A stretch of DNA of 64,000 bases from Prorocentrum cordatum (GCA_963575745.1 CAUYUJ010006524.1:182001-246000), one strand, 5' to 3'; positions 1 through 9,996 are shown, counted from the first letter of the stretch. Numbers and translations are program-made. Notes: a model not told the origin generated them from the letters alone.

Positions 1-830
1 CGATGTTGAACGATCGGACGTTTCGGAAACGGCCGATCGTCCAAGCTTGAACGATCCCCGCGGTGTCAGGAGCCAACGCCGGGGTCGGCACGACACGAAC
101 CCGCGGAAGCACGATGACTGTATGCCGTGTCTGTCTTCTCGAGGAGGCGCCTGGAGGCGCCCGTCTGCGCCAGGAGTCGCCGTGCCCAGGCCCTCCGCCT
201 CCACGCCCTCTGCCTCCAGGTCCTTCGTGTCCAAGTGGTCTGCGCCATCCAGGTCCTCTGCCTCCTGGTGCTCCGCTTCCGGGTCCTCCGCCTCCGGGTC
301 CTCCGCCCTTTGTCGACGGCGGCCATGAACAAGCATCTTGGCCGTTGCGTTCTTCCAGCGACGCTGCGCCTGCGTGGCGCGAGAGGAAGAAATGAAAGAA
401 CGCCGACTTAAGTTTGTGGGCCCATCCATCACGCCTGGCGGGCGAAGCAGAGAACAGAACGGCGTAAGATGCAAAGAAAAAGACAGTGGGCCCACAAGGG
501 CACAGGGCATACGCCAGCCAGGCGGTGGCAGAGAGAGGGAACCACATCGAAACCGAACAGATCCTTTGCCTCCAAAGGGACTGCGGGGGTCGAACCAGAT
601 CCCCACAAACCTGGCGCCGCGCGTGCAGTGCCACGGGCGGCGGCCCGTCTTCCCATCCTACCATCAGAGGGGGACGCGAAGTCCCTGAAGACGGGACGGG
701 GTGGGCACGAGCGGGCATCAGAGCCAGCTCGAAATCCAAATAGGCATCATCGCCTCATCGACCTGGATTGATCCACTCATAGATCCAATGCAGTTTGTTT
801 TACTTGAACTCTTCCATGCGTAGCATTACG
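1..830. other. No recognisable gene; Pro/Leu-rich low-complexity DNA
   Basis: Open frames exist on both strands, but all look like by-products of GC-rich repetitive sequence. I recognise no domain here. The only structure is the degenerate short tandem repeat listed separately. Confidence 0.5.
180..312. repeat. Degenerate 12-15 bp tandem repeat
   Basis: Variants of GGTCCTCCGCCTCC recur about eight times. One frame reads as a Pro/Gly-rich string and another as Leu/Arg. It may be a decayed minisatellite or a Pro-rich exon; the sequence does not decide. Confidence 0.5.
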
Positions 831-970
831 CTGGGCGTGTCCCTCTACAGGGAGAGTCCTCAAAGATAGTGAAAAATAGTCTGGGGACGATTTGTCGAGC
901 ATTTACGTTTGCCGATTTCTGGGCTGATTCTACATTTTTCGACCAGAGCCCGCCTGGGGACACGCCCGAC
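831..970. mobile_element. Family D inverted-repeat element, copy 1
   Basis: The left end reads GGGCGTGTCCCTCTACAGG. The right end reads GGACACGCCCGACCTAAG, roughly its inverse complement. The interior (GGGGACGATTTGTCGAGCAT) matches the copies near 21.3 and 45.9 kb. At about 140 bp with no coding capacity it is MITE-like. No clear target duplication is visible here. Confidence 0.7.
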
Positions 971-1142
971 CTAAGCGCAGCACGCTCTCCCCTTCGGCCC
1001 TCGCGAGGAACCGCGCCCCGCGACAGCCCCCGCCCCAGCGGCGAGCGCGCCCGCCACGCCCCGCGGGCAGCCCCGCAGCCCCGAGAGCGCGGCGGCGGTC
1101 CGCCAGAGGCGCGCCCGGGAGCAGAAGGCGCGGCCCCGCACC

Positions 1143-1230
1143 AGGAGGAGGAGGAGGGGGAGGAGGGGGAGGAGGAGGAGGAGGAGGAGGAGGAGGAGGA
1201 GGAGGAGGAGGAGGAGGAGGAGGAGGAGGA
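1143..1230. repeat. GGA trinucleotide microsatellite
   Basis: About 85 bp of GAG/GGA units with a few GGGGGA interruptions. The poly-Glu and poly-Ser/Leu open frames across it are artefacts of the repeat. Confidence 0.95.
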
Positions 1231-1233
1231 GCG

Positions 1234-1480
1234 CCAGGTCAGAATCAACGATACGGTCGGACCGGAGCATAGGATCGAGGTCGGTTCGGGGAGGGTGCCC
1301 TAGTGTTCTCTACGTTCGGGGGGCGCCAAGTCGGGAGCATGGGATCGAGGTCGGTTCGGGGAGGGTACCCTAGTGTTCTCTATGTTCGGGGGGGCGCCAA
1401 GTCAAGGGCAACGATGCGGTCGGACCGAAGTATAAGATCGAAGTCGATTCGGGGAGTGTGCCCCATTGTTCTTTGTGTTC
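1234..1480. repeat. Tandem repeat, three diverged units of about 70-95 bp
   Basis: The block GGATCGAGGTCGGTTCGGGG followed by a GTGCCCTAGTGTTCTCT-like segment and a GTTCGGGGGGCGCC box occurs at about 1,272, 1,339 and, more diverged, at 1,436. The first and third units also share an ACGATACGGTCGGACCG leader that the middle unit lacks. Confidence 0.85.
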
Positions 1481-1922
1481 GTCGTATGTTTTTGCGCGCC
1501 GTTGAGAATGATTGCCCTAAAATGTTATTCTGCCACCTCGTGTGCTGCAGCCCTGGTTCAATTCCATGGTGTAGCCGCGACGCCGCCCCGCGCCCGCTGC
1601 CAGGGGTGCAGCACTGGCTGGCCGCCCCAGCCGCTCCACGGGGACGCACCTTGCGATGTGAGTGTTTTCCCCTCCCTCCCTCCTCCTTCGCGGCCGTTTT
1701 CGCCTTCCTTTCCCTCTTCCTGCCGCCGGTTAATTTGCGCTTTCCGTTGCTCCGACCACCTGAGCGCGCGTGCGGACTGCCTCTGCCGCGCTGCGACGTA
1801 AAATTTGTTGTGCACATGGGTGCCCTCGGTGATCTTATGGGTTGGGGTGTCTTGGCCTCGGAGGGTCTCATGCTCTTGAAGGATGTTTTTTGTTTTTGGT
1901 CCGACTTCTAGGGGGAGAGGAC
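1481..1922. other. No recognisable gene
   Basis: A long plus-strand frame (1,303-1,911) crosses this stretch but shows no recognisable domain. Positions 1,660-1,730 are pyrimidine-rich. Confidence 0.4.
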
Positions 1923-2097
1923 CGGCTATACGTAGGAGTGACTTTCGCCTGAGTGACCCTTGGGTGTGGGCGCACGGGGGCATCCAGATGGGCGGCCCGA
2001 CTAGCAGCCTGCGTGCTCGGGTTTGGCTCCCCCGCGCCTCTCTTGTCACCGCGCGCCAAAAGTAACTTCTGCCGAGGCTCACTTTTGCGGGTAGACG
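1923..2097. mobile_element. Family B inverted-repeat element, copy 1 (diverged)
   Basis: The left end CGGCTATACGTAGGAGTGAC and the right end (GGCTCACTTTTGCGGGTAG, then ACG) form diverged terminal inverted repeats like those of the copies at 12.0, 12.7 and 36.5 kb. The total is about 175 bp, close to the 12.0 kb copy. The right end again finishes in TAG, as a 3' splice site would. No coding segment is recognisable on either side. Confidence 0.6.
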
Positions 2098-2570
2098 CGA
2101 GGAGGAGGAGGATGAAGGACACGATGGAAGAGCATAACCTATTGAAAACCCCTGGGCGTTTGGAACCGAATAACAAAGGGCGGCATAAACATGATTTGTT
2201 GACGGTCTTCGCGGGTTTCTTGGATTTGCGCTGGACCTTTCTGGCAGCGCCTCCGGCGCCGCCCCCTGACCCGCTCCGCGCGCCTGGGAGGGGGCTCCAC
2301 ATCAGATCCACGAAACCCGTGCGAACTAGCACAAGTTTATGTTTATGCCGCTTCTCGTTTCTCTAGGAGCATAACATCTGAAGAGCCACGGCCTTCTGGA
2401 AGGAACACATGCAGGAGGGCCCCAGGGATCCCGCGGAAAGCTCGTGGCCCATCGACTTCCCAGGAGGCTTTCTGACGAGGAGAGGCCTGCCAAGTAGGCG
2501 GCGCGGGCAGCGGCGGGCCTCCCTGGAGGTGGCTCTCCTCGGCGGCGCGCCGCAGGGGCCAAGGCGGAGG
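2098..2570. other. No recognisable gene
   Basis: GC-rich DNA, open on both strands. The minus frame near 2,330-2,570 has a protein-like composition, but I recognise nothing in it and cannot define splice sites. Confidence 0.3.
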
Positions 2571-2582
2571 GGCATCTATAGG

Positions 2583-2775
2583 GGGGGTGGGATATAGGCG
2601 CAGAGGGGGAGCACATCGACCCCCGATCGCCCATTGATCGCCGATACGGTCCTGATAGCCCCACGCCTCCCAGGACCGTCGGATTTGCTATCGGGGGCCT
2701 GACGCCGATGTATCGGTTATGTATCGCCGAATCCAAGTCGATGCTCCCGCCCCTGAGCCAGTCTCCAGTTACATA
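2583..2775. mobile_element. Family C dispersed element, copy 1
   Basis: About 190 bp. The left part reads GGGGGAGCACATCGACCCCC then GATCGCCCATTGATCGCCGA. The middle includes CTGATAGCCCCACGCCTCCC. The right part reads ATGTATCGCCGAATCC, then a TCGATGCTCCCGCCCCTGAGCC-like end. The same order recurs at 3.55 and 26.5 kb. The ends are partly inverse-complementary (GGGGGAGCA near both ends), suggesting a MITE. It has no coding capacity. Confidence 0.7.
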
Positions 2776-3154
2776 TCGTTGCCCCTCACCAGGGACCAGG
2801 GGGGAAGGGAAGGAGGTGGATCCATTGGATGTGCCCTCGTGGTGTCGGCTCATGGTGGGCTTGGCTGTGGCGCGTCGGGTGTGCATGTCTGTGGTGGTCA
2901 ATTCCTCCTTGTCGCTGGAGGCCTGCGCTTCTGGGTGCGAGACTTGCTTTCGTGCCTGCGGGCTGCAGTCCCGCGCGGCCACCTGCGCCGGATGAAGCTT
3001 CGGAGTTCCGCGCATGATGGGGCGACAGCGAAGCGTTTGACTAGCGCTTGGCCCTGGTGTTCCTCATCTTCCTCTCGTGCCGCTTTCCGCCCGCATTGTT
3101 CTCTTAACACGTTCCTCTTTCCTTCGGCTGGGACCCAGTACGGCCAGGAAGTTT
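2776..3154. other. No recognisable gene
   Basis: Several frames are open but none shows a known motif or a consistent exon signal. Confidence 0.3.
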
Positions 3155-3335
3155 TGCGTATCGTTTCGCACCGCCCGTCCTGGCCGACCACGCTGTGGCG
3201 TCGACGTGCTGGCCACGTCCCAGCCCCCGAGCGTCAATGTCCCGAACTCTTCCCAGCCTTCCGCCCCGCGGATCGGAGCGACACGCCATCAGCTTTCACG
3301 GCATGGCTTGTCGCCGGGGCCGCCGCCGCCGAGGC
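3155..3335 (+). repeat. Family I dispersed repeat, copy 1
   Basis: About 175 bp that aligns with 59,375-59,545. Shared blocks include a CGTCCTGGCCGACCACGCT-like run, CGTCGACG, CCAGCCTTCCGCCCCGCGGA and GGAGCGACACGCCATC. Two copies are seen, with no obvious terminal inverted repeats. The type is unknown. Confidence 0.65.
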
Positions 3336-3552
3336 ACCCTGAGCAAAATTTCCTGGCCGCAGGAGCCAGCGTAGACACGGGCTCTTTGCTGCTCCTCTCC
3401 GCCAGGAGCTCGCCGACGCCACCAGCGCCCTCCGAAAGGTGGGGCCTGGCGGCTGGGACGCCCCCTCTTTCGCGGGCTACCGGCAGCGGTTCTCAGGGGC
3501 AGCGTTGGCGGGGATGGGCTCAGGGGGGAACGCGCCAACGTCCAACCACTCA

Positions 3553-3697
3553 CTCATGGCCGATAGGGGGAAGATAGCCCACCCCGCCCAGGACCGTGGG
3601 TATCCGCTATGAGGGGCATGTCGCCGATTTCTCGGCGATGTATCGCCGATTCCAGCTCGATGCTCCCCCCCGAGCCAGTGTCCCCCTATCTGTCGAA
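3553..3697. mobile_element. Family C dispersed element, copy 2 (5' truncated)
   Basis: Carries the middle (GATAGCCCACCCCGCCCAGG) and right part (GATGTATCGCCGATTCCAG, then TCGATGCTCCCCCCCGAGCC) of family C. It ends GTGTCCCCCTATC, whose inverse complement resembles the left end of the 26.5 kb copy. The first third of the element is missing. Confidence 0.65.
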
Positions 3698-3728
3698 GGA
3701 CAACAGAATTTCATAAACATCGGAGTGA

Positions 3729-3776
3729 GGTGGCCGAACGGTCATTCATTGTCCCTGGGTGCGTGGCTGAAGTGGG
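3729..3776 (+). repeat. Short dispersed repeat H with a tRNA box A-like head, copy 1
   Basis: GGTGGCCGAACGGTCATTCA followed by a CATTGTCCCTGGGTGCGTGG-like run is shared, at high identity over about 48 bp, with the inverse complement of 30,012-30,065. The first 14 bases resemble box A of tRNA-Ser/Leu. No box B or full cloverleaf follows, so this is at most a SINE-like head. Confidence 0.45.
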
Positions 3777-3804
3777 GATCTTTCGTGAAGATCCTGCTTG
3801 TTGT

Positions 3805-4110
<306 letters not shown>

Positions 4111-4112
4111 CC

Positions 4113-4252
4113 CGCGACCCACCCGCGACCCATCCCCGACCCACCCCGCGACCCGCCCGCGACCCACCCGCGATCCACCCGCGACACGCCCGCGACCCAC
4201 TCGCGACCCACTCGCGACCCACTCGCGACCGACCTGCGACCCACCCCGCGAC
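4113..4252. repeat. About 11 bp minisatellite (CGACCCACCCG)
   Basis: Around a dozen imperfect copies of CGACCCACCCG and CGACCCACTCG directly follow the TTG array. Confidence 0.9.
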
Positions 4253-4465
4253 GCACCAACATTGCTTTAACCATAAAATTGGCGCCTGCGGCGGGCTCGT
4301 TGCATAATTTGTCAGACTTTGGCGCCTGCGGTGGGCTTCTTCAGAGCCTCGCAGACTGCCGACGTCCTCGCCGCCCCCTCACTCTTATCCGCAACTGCGG
4401 GGTGCTACGTAATTTTGACGACGTCGCCAGCGCATCGCCGATGCATCGCCGATGCATCGGCTACA

Positions 4466-4560
4466 CATCGGCGATGCGGCACAGTCCTCCGACCCCATCC
4501 ACTCGGACCCCCTCTAGGAGGCATTTACCTGATACCTGCCCCTCAGGCTCAACTCCAGGG
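4466..4560 (+). mobile_element. Family E repeat, copy 1
   Basis: GATGCGGCACAGTCCTCCGA, then CCCCATCCACTCGGACCCC, then CTGCCCCTCAGGCTCAACTC. It matches the minus strand of 11,092-11,185 nearly base for base. The end reads as a pyrimidine tract plus CAG. A family A block follows immediately, as it also does in the 11 kb copy. Confidence 0.7.
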
Positions 4561-4690
4561 ACATGATTTGTTCATGACGTCGACCCCCAGAGGTCTCGAC
4601 CCATTCCCCAGGACCAGATTTTCGTCCCGAGTCTTTTTTGTTGACGGTTCCGAGGCCCGGTACGGGCCCCCAGAGGCAGAAAATAGAGCA
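4561..4690 (+). mobile_element. Family A repeat, copy 1
   Basis: Contains GGTCTCGACCCATTCCCCAG, then TTTTCGTCCCGAGTCTTTTT, then CCCGGTACGGGCCCCCAGAG. These are the core blocks of a family seen seven times in the window (here, 9.2, 10.8, 30.4, 31.9, 32.1 and 54.0 kb). It has no coding capacity. Confidence 0.75.
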
Positions 4691-5289
4691 CGAATTCCCC
4701 GAAAGGGCCCTCGTGGAGCGCCAGGGCGCGGCACCCGGCACAGAACAATGGGCGCGTATAGAGGATGTCTCTACAGGCCCTCTGGCCGAAACCCTACATG
4801 CCGCCACGCTGGTCCCAGGCAGGCTGTGCTGCCCATCGGAAGAGGACGAGGAGGGGAGAAGCAGGCAGACGACGACGAACGCCCAGGCGGGAGGCCAGGG
4901 CCGGCGAGGCGGGCGGGCAGGCAGAAGAGGTGCCAGGCGGAGACAGCGGGCAGAGAGCAGGAGGAAAGGGTTGGGAGGGAAACAACGAGCAGAAGGGGAG
5001 GGAGGAGGACGACAAGGAGGAGGGGAGGGGAAGCAACTACAGGCAGACAGGCCGGGCCAGGGGCAGGGAAAGAAGAGCCACCCGCGACGTGGTTACGGAC
5101 CCTACGGCGGCGACGTGGGGAGGGCGGCCGACCGAGCCCATCACGCTGCGGCTTGGTGGGGATTGCCCTCTGCGGGATCCATCCGCCGCCCCGCCGAGGA
5201 AGGGCCGGACGTCGCGCGCGACGGGTCGCCGGCGCGACGCTGGCGAAAGGGCGCGGGGGGCGCCCGCGCTGCCCAGCCAGGGCGGGGGG
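4691..5289. other. Purine-rich intergenic stretch
   Basis: 4,840-5,070 is strongly AG-rich. Frames are open on both strands, but no domain is recognised. Confidence 0.4.
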
Positions 5290-8200
5290 GTGGGCGGGGG
5301 GGCGCTACGCAGCGCCGGGGGCACTTCGCACGGCGTCCGCCGTGGAGGCAGCCGTGGCCGCGGCCAGGCGGGCCGCTGCCACCCCCGCTCCTCCAGACTG
5401 CGCTTGGAGGCGCCGCGACACCGCCCGCGCGTTCTCCCTGTGCAGGGTGACGGAAAGTCGCTGGGCGTGTTGGCCCGCAAACAGTGCGGCGCCTCCCCCC
5501 GTGGCGTCAGCCACCCGCTTGGCCAGGACCCCGAAAGCCCGCGTGCCTCGCGGCCCCATCCGCCGCTGTGGGCTTCCGCCGCAGTGGGGATGAAGGTGAA
5601 GCCTTGTGCCGCGCACTCGTGCCGCTCCGTCGCCGCGCCTGACGAAGCGGCCGACGCGGCGAGGAGATCGGCGCGCAACCCTGACGTGGCGGCAAAGTCC
5701 CAGGCGGCCGCCGTGCCGTGGGGCCACCGCGGCAGGTTGACGGCGAGGGCGGTGGCCGTTGTCGTCCGCTTGGGGCCCGCCCTGCTCGCCCCCAGGGATG
5801 GCTTCCCCGGCGTGGCGCGGGGGCGGCAGCCCCGGGCGTTCCACCTCCGCCCCGACGCGGCCCGCGGCCAGGGCGTCGAAGAAGGCTTGGTTGTGCAGGG
5901 CGTAGTGGTGCTGGGTCGGGTCGCCGCGGCAGGCGCAGACCAGGGCGTGCCGCAGAAGACGCCCACCACTTCGCCACAGGCTGGCCAGAATCGCTCCTCC
6001 TGCAGGAGCTGGACTCGCAACCGCCTCTGCAGGCCGACCTGCGTGAGGCCGCGCGGGAACTCGGTGCCGGTGGCATCGCAGGGCGGCGCCTGCATGGAGC
6101 CACGCGGCAGCCCCCGGGCCGGCCTGCACCAGGGAGAGGTGCGCCCTGCTGGCCAGGGTGGCGCCCGCCAGGAGCCCGTCGAGCGCGGCGCTGCCCACCG
6201 CGCCGGCGCGCGTGGCAGAACACCACCCGGCCGACGTCCCGCGCGACTGCGTCGTGGGCCTGTGCCGCAGCCGCAAGGCTACCCCCATCGCGGTCAGCGC
6301 TGTTGGAGTAGCCAGGGTAGAGCTGCCGACGGAGGTCGGTGCTATTCGCTCTGGAAGCGATGTAGGCGGCGGCTGCGTGCTTCGCGGCAGAGCGTAGGCC
6401 AAGTCCCCCTTTGTTGAGCTTGAGTTGAGCCTGCCGCCAGGAGGCGTCGGAGGGCGAGCGCCCGCTCGTTGTCTCAAGGCAGCCCCGGACAGCATCGCCC
6501 ATGGACAGCTGGGAGACGGTGTGTGAGGTGGGCGGCACCACGCGCGCGGAGTAGCCCAGCTTGCAGATATAGGCGCACCAGCGCAGGAGGTGCAGTTCGA
6601 CCTGCGCGTTTTCGAGCTCCCCCAGATCATCTAGCAGCGTGGTGGCGCACGCGACCCGCTGCTCGGCGTGCTCCGCGCGGAAGTCAGCGTCCCACTGGCG
6701 CGACGAGCAGCTCGAAGCTGCGATCGGTGCAGAGGCGGAAGCCCGGCGGGAAGCCGGACACGTCGGAGGCGTCTCCGCCAGTGGGGACCAGGCTGGTGCT
6801 CAGCTGGAGGCTCACCGCGGCGAGGTTGGCCACGAGCAAGTGGAGGAGACGCGCGACGGCCAGCGCGTCGCCCGCGAGGCAGTCGTCGCCCAAGTAGAAG
6901 AAATTCAGATCGACGGCGCCGTCGGCGCCGAAGCGCGGCGCGCGGAGGGCGGCTTCAGCGGCGCGCTGCAGAGCGTGGGAAAGCAGCAAGGGCCACAGGG
7001 GGTCGCCCTGCTGCACCCCGCTCTCGGAGCGGATTGTCTGCGCGTGGGTAATGCCAGTCGGCCCAGGGCGCCAGCCCGGGGAACTCCTCGTGGACCGCGC
7101 GGAGCAGAGCCTGCCTGTCCAGGGTGTTGAAGGCGTTGATCAAGTCCAGATTCCTTGCCCTGGTCTCCGAGGTGGCGGGTCCACCACTGGCGCGCGACAT
7201 GCACCGCCGCCTCGGTGCCGCGGGGGGCCGCGACGCTGGTGGAGGGGGGCCAGTCGGTCGCGCGCGGCGTCGGCTACCTCGCGGCAGAGATACTCAGACA
7301 CGGCTGGCGGGGCCTGCCCCCTGGCGCAGAGGTTAACGAGGTTTCGGAGCTGGTCGACGACCTCGCCCCTGTGGGCCGCGCTGAGCAGTGCGTCTTTTAC
7401 AGTGTTGGGGTCGGAGGCCCGTTTGCCCGGCAGCCGAGCCTCGGAGGAAGGCCCGCGCTTTCCTCCAGACCGCGCCCCCGTCCACCCAGCAGCCGCGTGG
7501 GCAGCTGGGAGGTTGGCGGGATCCACAGCTCGGCGGCTGCGCGGGCGCTTCCGGCCCATCTGTTCGATGACGTCGGGGGTGACCTCCACGGGCGGCTCGC
7601 TGGTCAAAGCCGAGCAGCTCTTGGAGTACTGGGCGTCCGCGGCGAGCTGCACGCACTTCTCTGCTCCTTGGGCGGCTTGCGAGGCGGGCTTGGCAGTGCG
7701 AGCCTCGACAGCCTCGGCCCACAGGGAGGCCCGCTCCCCGTCCAGCCAGCGCCAGCACAGCGCCTTCGTCTGCGCTTCGCTGCCGCCCTGCTGCCCCTGC
7801 CGCCGCGGGCGCGGGGGCGCAGGGTGCACTTTAGGAGCATCTCGAGATCAGCCCAGGCATCCTCGGTGTTATTGTGCACGGTGTGGGCCGCTGTCTGCGC
7901 CAAGCACCGTGCCCAGAGGTCCTAGGCTCCTTTCGGGACGTAGCGCTTGGTGGTGGAGCGCTTGGAGAAAGCTTCCCAGAGGGAGGGAGGATCCGCGGGC
8001 CCGCCGCGCGCTTGGTCCCCGGCGGCGGGCGCGGCGGCTGCCCCAGCTGTGGCCGCGCCCGCGGCGAGCGGCACCGCGGGCAGATGCCGCCGAAGCGCGT
8101 CGACCAGAGCCACTGGCAGACCGAGCGCTGCTCCTACCCGTGCTTTTGCAGGTACTCGGGCAGGACTGGCGGGAACCCAGGACATCGCCCGGCGGCGTGC

Positions 8201-8640
8201 TCGTCCAAGTGTGGACGCATGCGTTGGTGGCCCCTCCAGCTGGCGGAGGACGCAGCGTCGCCGCGCGGGCGCCCAGGGATCGGACAGCGCACCCGGACGC
8301 GGGCACGAACCCTGCGCCGGTGAGCAGGATCGGGCGCGGGAGGAAGGCCCCCCCACCCAGCTGGCGGCGCAGCTTGTGGAGCCTCGGGCAACAGGGCAGG
8401 AGGTGCCGCGGTGGGTGCCGCAGCGGCCGCCTGCGGGGCAGCCGTAAGTTCCTCGGCGGGAGCCTCAGCCGCGGCGGCCTGACCAGGCATTGCAGGCGGA
8501 GCAGCCGTTGGCGGCTGGTCAGGGGCAGCGGCGGCCAGGGCCTGCCGAGCCGCCGCGCTTCGGCCAGCGGCAGCGCGGCGGCGCTCCTGCAGGGGGGCGC
8601 CCGCGTCGACGTGCATAACCCGATCGGGGTCGATGCTCAC
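5290..8640 (-). pseudogene. Decayed non-LTR retrotransposon (LINE, possibly R2-like) with reverse transcriptase
   Basis: This would copy its own RNA into DNA at a nick. Reading the minus strand from 8,640: an Ala/Pro-rich start; a Cys/His segment at about 8,290-8,050 with an in-frame stop (PEYLQKHG, stop, then VCQWLWSTRFGGICPRC); a segment with LWEAFSKRSTTKRYVPKGA and AHTVHNNTEDAW (8,000-7,810); RT motif A NLDLINAFNTLDR near 7,150-7,115; motif B QQGDPLWPLLLSHAL near 7,015; motif C FFYLGDDCLAG near 6,905; then LKLNKGGLGLRSAAKHAA near 6,420. Further on, CACRGDPTQHHYALH near 5,940 and AAAWDFAATSG near 5,690 resemble the Cys/His plus restriction-like endonuclease arrangement of R2/CRE-type LINEs. 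The conserved blocks fall in different minus frames, so several frameshifts are needed and the copy is dead. The RT identity is firm; the R2-like placement is inference. Confidence 0.85.
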
Positions 8641-8975
8641 CTCTCTCAGCCCAAGTCCAGGGAATCCACGTCAGGGTCCGTGCCCTCAGTGAGGTTCTGC
8701 CTGAGTCGGCGCCCCAGAGAATTTCGGGGAGGTCCGGTCTCGACGAACGTGTTGCGGACGGGTACGTCGTGAACAGAAGACAGGGCAGCCGCTGGCGCTA
8801 ACCCTGACGAGGTAAAGCTCGCGGAGGCTGCGGGTGGTTGCAATGGCGACTCCTGTGGAGGAGAGCAGCTGCGGGCCTCGCTGTCGAGGGCGTTGCTGCT
8901 TGGGGGAGGTCTTGGCTGGCGGTTCCCTCCTCCGCGGCGGCACGTGCAGCGCTGGGGGTTTTGGAACTTGATGTG
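8641..8975. other. 5' flank of the LINE; nothing recognised
   Basis: GC-rich DNA, open on the minus strand. It may hold the 5' end of the LINE, but no motif supports this. Confidence 0.3.
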
Positions 8976-9035
8976 GTCAAGCTTCAAAGGGGTTGGGGAT
9001 CTCTGCCCCTCTGGGTCATCTCCGAGGGCGTTGTG
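8976..9035 (+). repeat. Family E repeat, 3' part
   Basis: GGATCTCTGCCCCTCTGGGT then CATCTCCGAGGGC. The same block recurs at 9,545-9,578, where it directly precedes an exon-like segment. Confidence 0.6.
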
Positions 9036-9041
9036 TGAATG

Positions 9042-9154
9042 GTGGGGCGAAAATGGGGGGGGGAAGACAGGCGCACCCCTCTATGACCTGAAGGGGCTCC
9101 TGGGGCCCACTGGGGCACGAAGGGTGCACGTTGCTTCGCCCCCCATCTATCGCT
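9042..9154. mobile_element. Family F inverted-repeat element, copy 1
   Basis: The left end (GGGGCGAAAATGGGGGGG, then GACAGGCGCACC) and right end (GGGTGCACGTTGCTTCGCCC, then CCCATCTATCGC) are approximate inverse complements. The 27.1 kb copy shares both ends and a GGGGCTCCT-containing middle. About 113 bp; a foldback or MITE type. Confidence 0.6.
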
Positions 9155-9186
9155 TCCCGGTTAAGAAACGCCCAGCTTTGCCCAGA

Positions 9187-9312
9187 TGTCTCGACCCATT
9201 CCCCAGCACCAGACTTTCATTCTGAGACGTTTTTTGACGGTCCCGATGCTCTGTACGGGCCCCCAGAGGCCGAAATTAGCGAGACACGTTTCTTCGTGAT
9301 TTTGTTCAGGTC
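9187..9312 (+). mobile_element. Family A repeat, copy 2
   Basis: TCTCGACCCATTCCCCAGCA, then GTTTTTTGACGGTCCC, then TGTACGGGCCCCCAGAGGCC. It ends GATTTTGTTCAGGTC, a good 3' splice-site look-alike shared with the 30.4 kb copy (GATTCTGTTCAGGAC). Confidence 0.75.
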
Positions 9313-9530
9313 ACCGTTGCCTTATTCATTCTTTCTCGGGTCGGAGCGGGCCTTCGCACCCCCCCATAGAGTATATAGAGTCTGGCTGTTGTTGGCGCCT
9401 GTGTCAAGCTCGTGGGGTCTCCCCCATAGGACGCAGTGTTGCAAGCAGGTCGCACTAAGCAGAGGTCCCGAGCCAGACCCTCCCCCCTTCCGACCAATGT
9501 CGAGACGCCGAATAAGGAAACGTTCGCCAG

Positions 9531-9563
9531 GACTCGAGGGGGTCTGGGATCTCTGCCCCTCAG
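9531..9563 (+). repeat. Family E 3' end acting as a 3' splice site-like sequence
   Basis: GGATCTCTGCCCCTCAG gives a pyrimidine tract followed by CAG directly before the exon-like segment that starts at 9,564. The same sequence occurs at about 9,000 and, diverged, at 4,540 and 11,110. Confidence 0.5.
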
Positions 9564-9681
9564 GTTCATCTCCGAGGGCATGCCCGGCGCCGTGAAAGGC
9601 CTCACCGAGCTCGCGGCCAAGTCCTCGCGCGCCGCCCTGGACGCGGGCGCCTACCGCGCCCCCGGCAGCCGCAACGGACAG
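9564..9681 (+). CDS. Exon-like segment, protein unknown
   Basis: A 118 bp segment bounded by CTGCCCCTCAG on the left and GGACAG followed by GTTCCG on the right, so both splice signals are present. The open frame runs throughout with strong preference for G/C in the third codon position. It includes FISEGMPGAVKGLTELAAKS and SRAALDAGAYRAPGSRNG. I do not recognise the protein. It may belong with the exon-like segments at 11.9-13.4 kb on the same strand, but nothing in the sequence proves that. Start codon, length and function are unknown. Confidence 0.45.
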
Positions 9682-9996
9682 GTTCCGGATGCGTTGAACC
9701 GTCTTGGGGGGTCGGGGGGACTTCTCGTGGCCACGGCCGGGTCGACCTCGAAAGCGTGGCGAGAGAGAGGAGGATGGGTAGACCCCACCTCGGGGCCTCA
9801 GCAGCAGCGACTGCGGGCCTCTCATCCGCCCCGAGCCGTCCGCAGCCTCCGTCTGTATCGCCCTCCACACCCGTAGACAGAAGTCCAGGGCCCACGCGGG
9901 CCGCCTCCCTGCTCTGGATGGGGCAATACTTTCCCTCTTCTTTGGATCCGCTGGGGGGGTTGGGCACGTGCTGTCGGAACGGGTGGAGGGGGGGCT
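9682..9996. other. No recognisable gene
   Basis: Possible intron following the exon-like segment. Nothing else is seen. Confidence 0.3.

Noticed and set aside
570-605. GGGGGTCGAACCAGATCCCC resembles a minus-strand T-arm
   Set aside because: The loop would be 11 bases and no anticodon or acceptor stem can be formed.
1548-1575. CCTGGTTCAATTCCATGG resembles a T-arm
   Set aside because: No acceptor stem partner or D-arm about 50-60 bases upstream.
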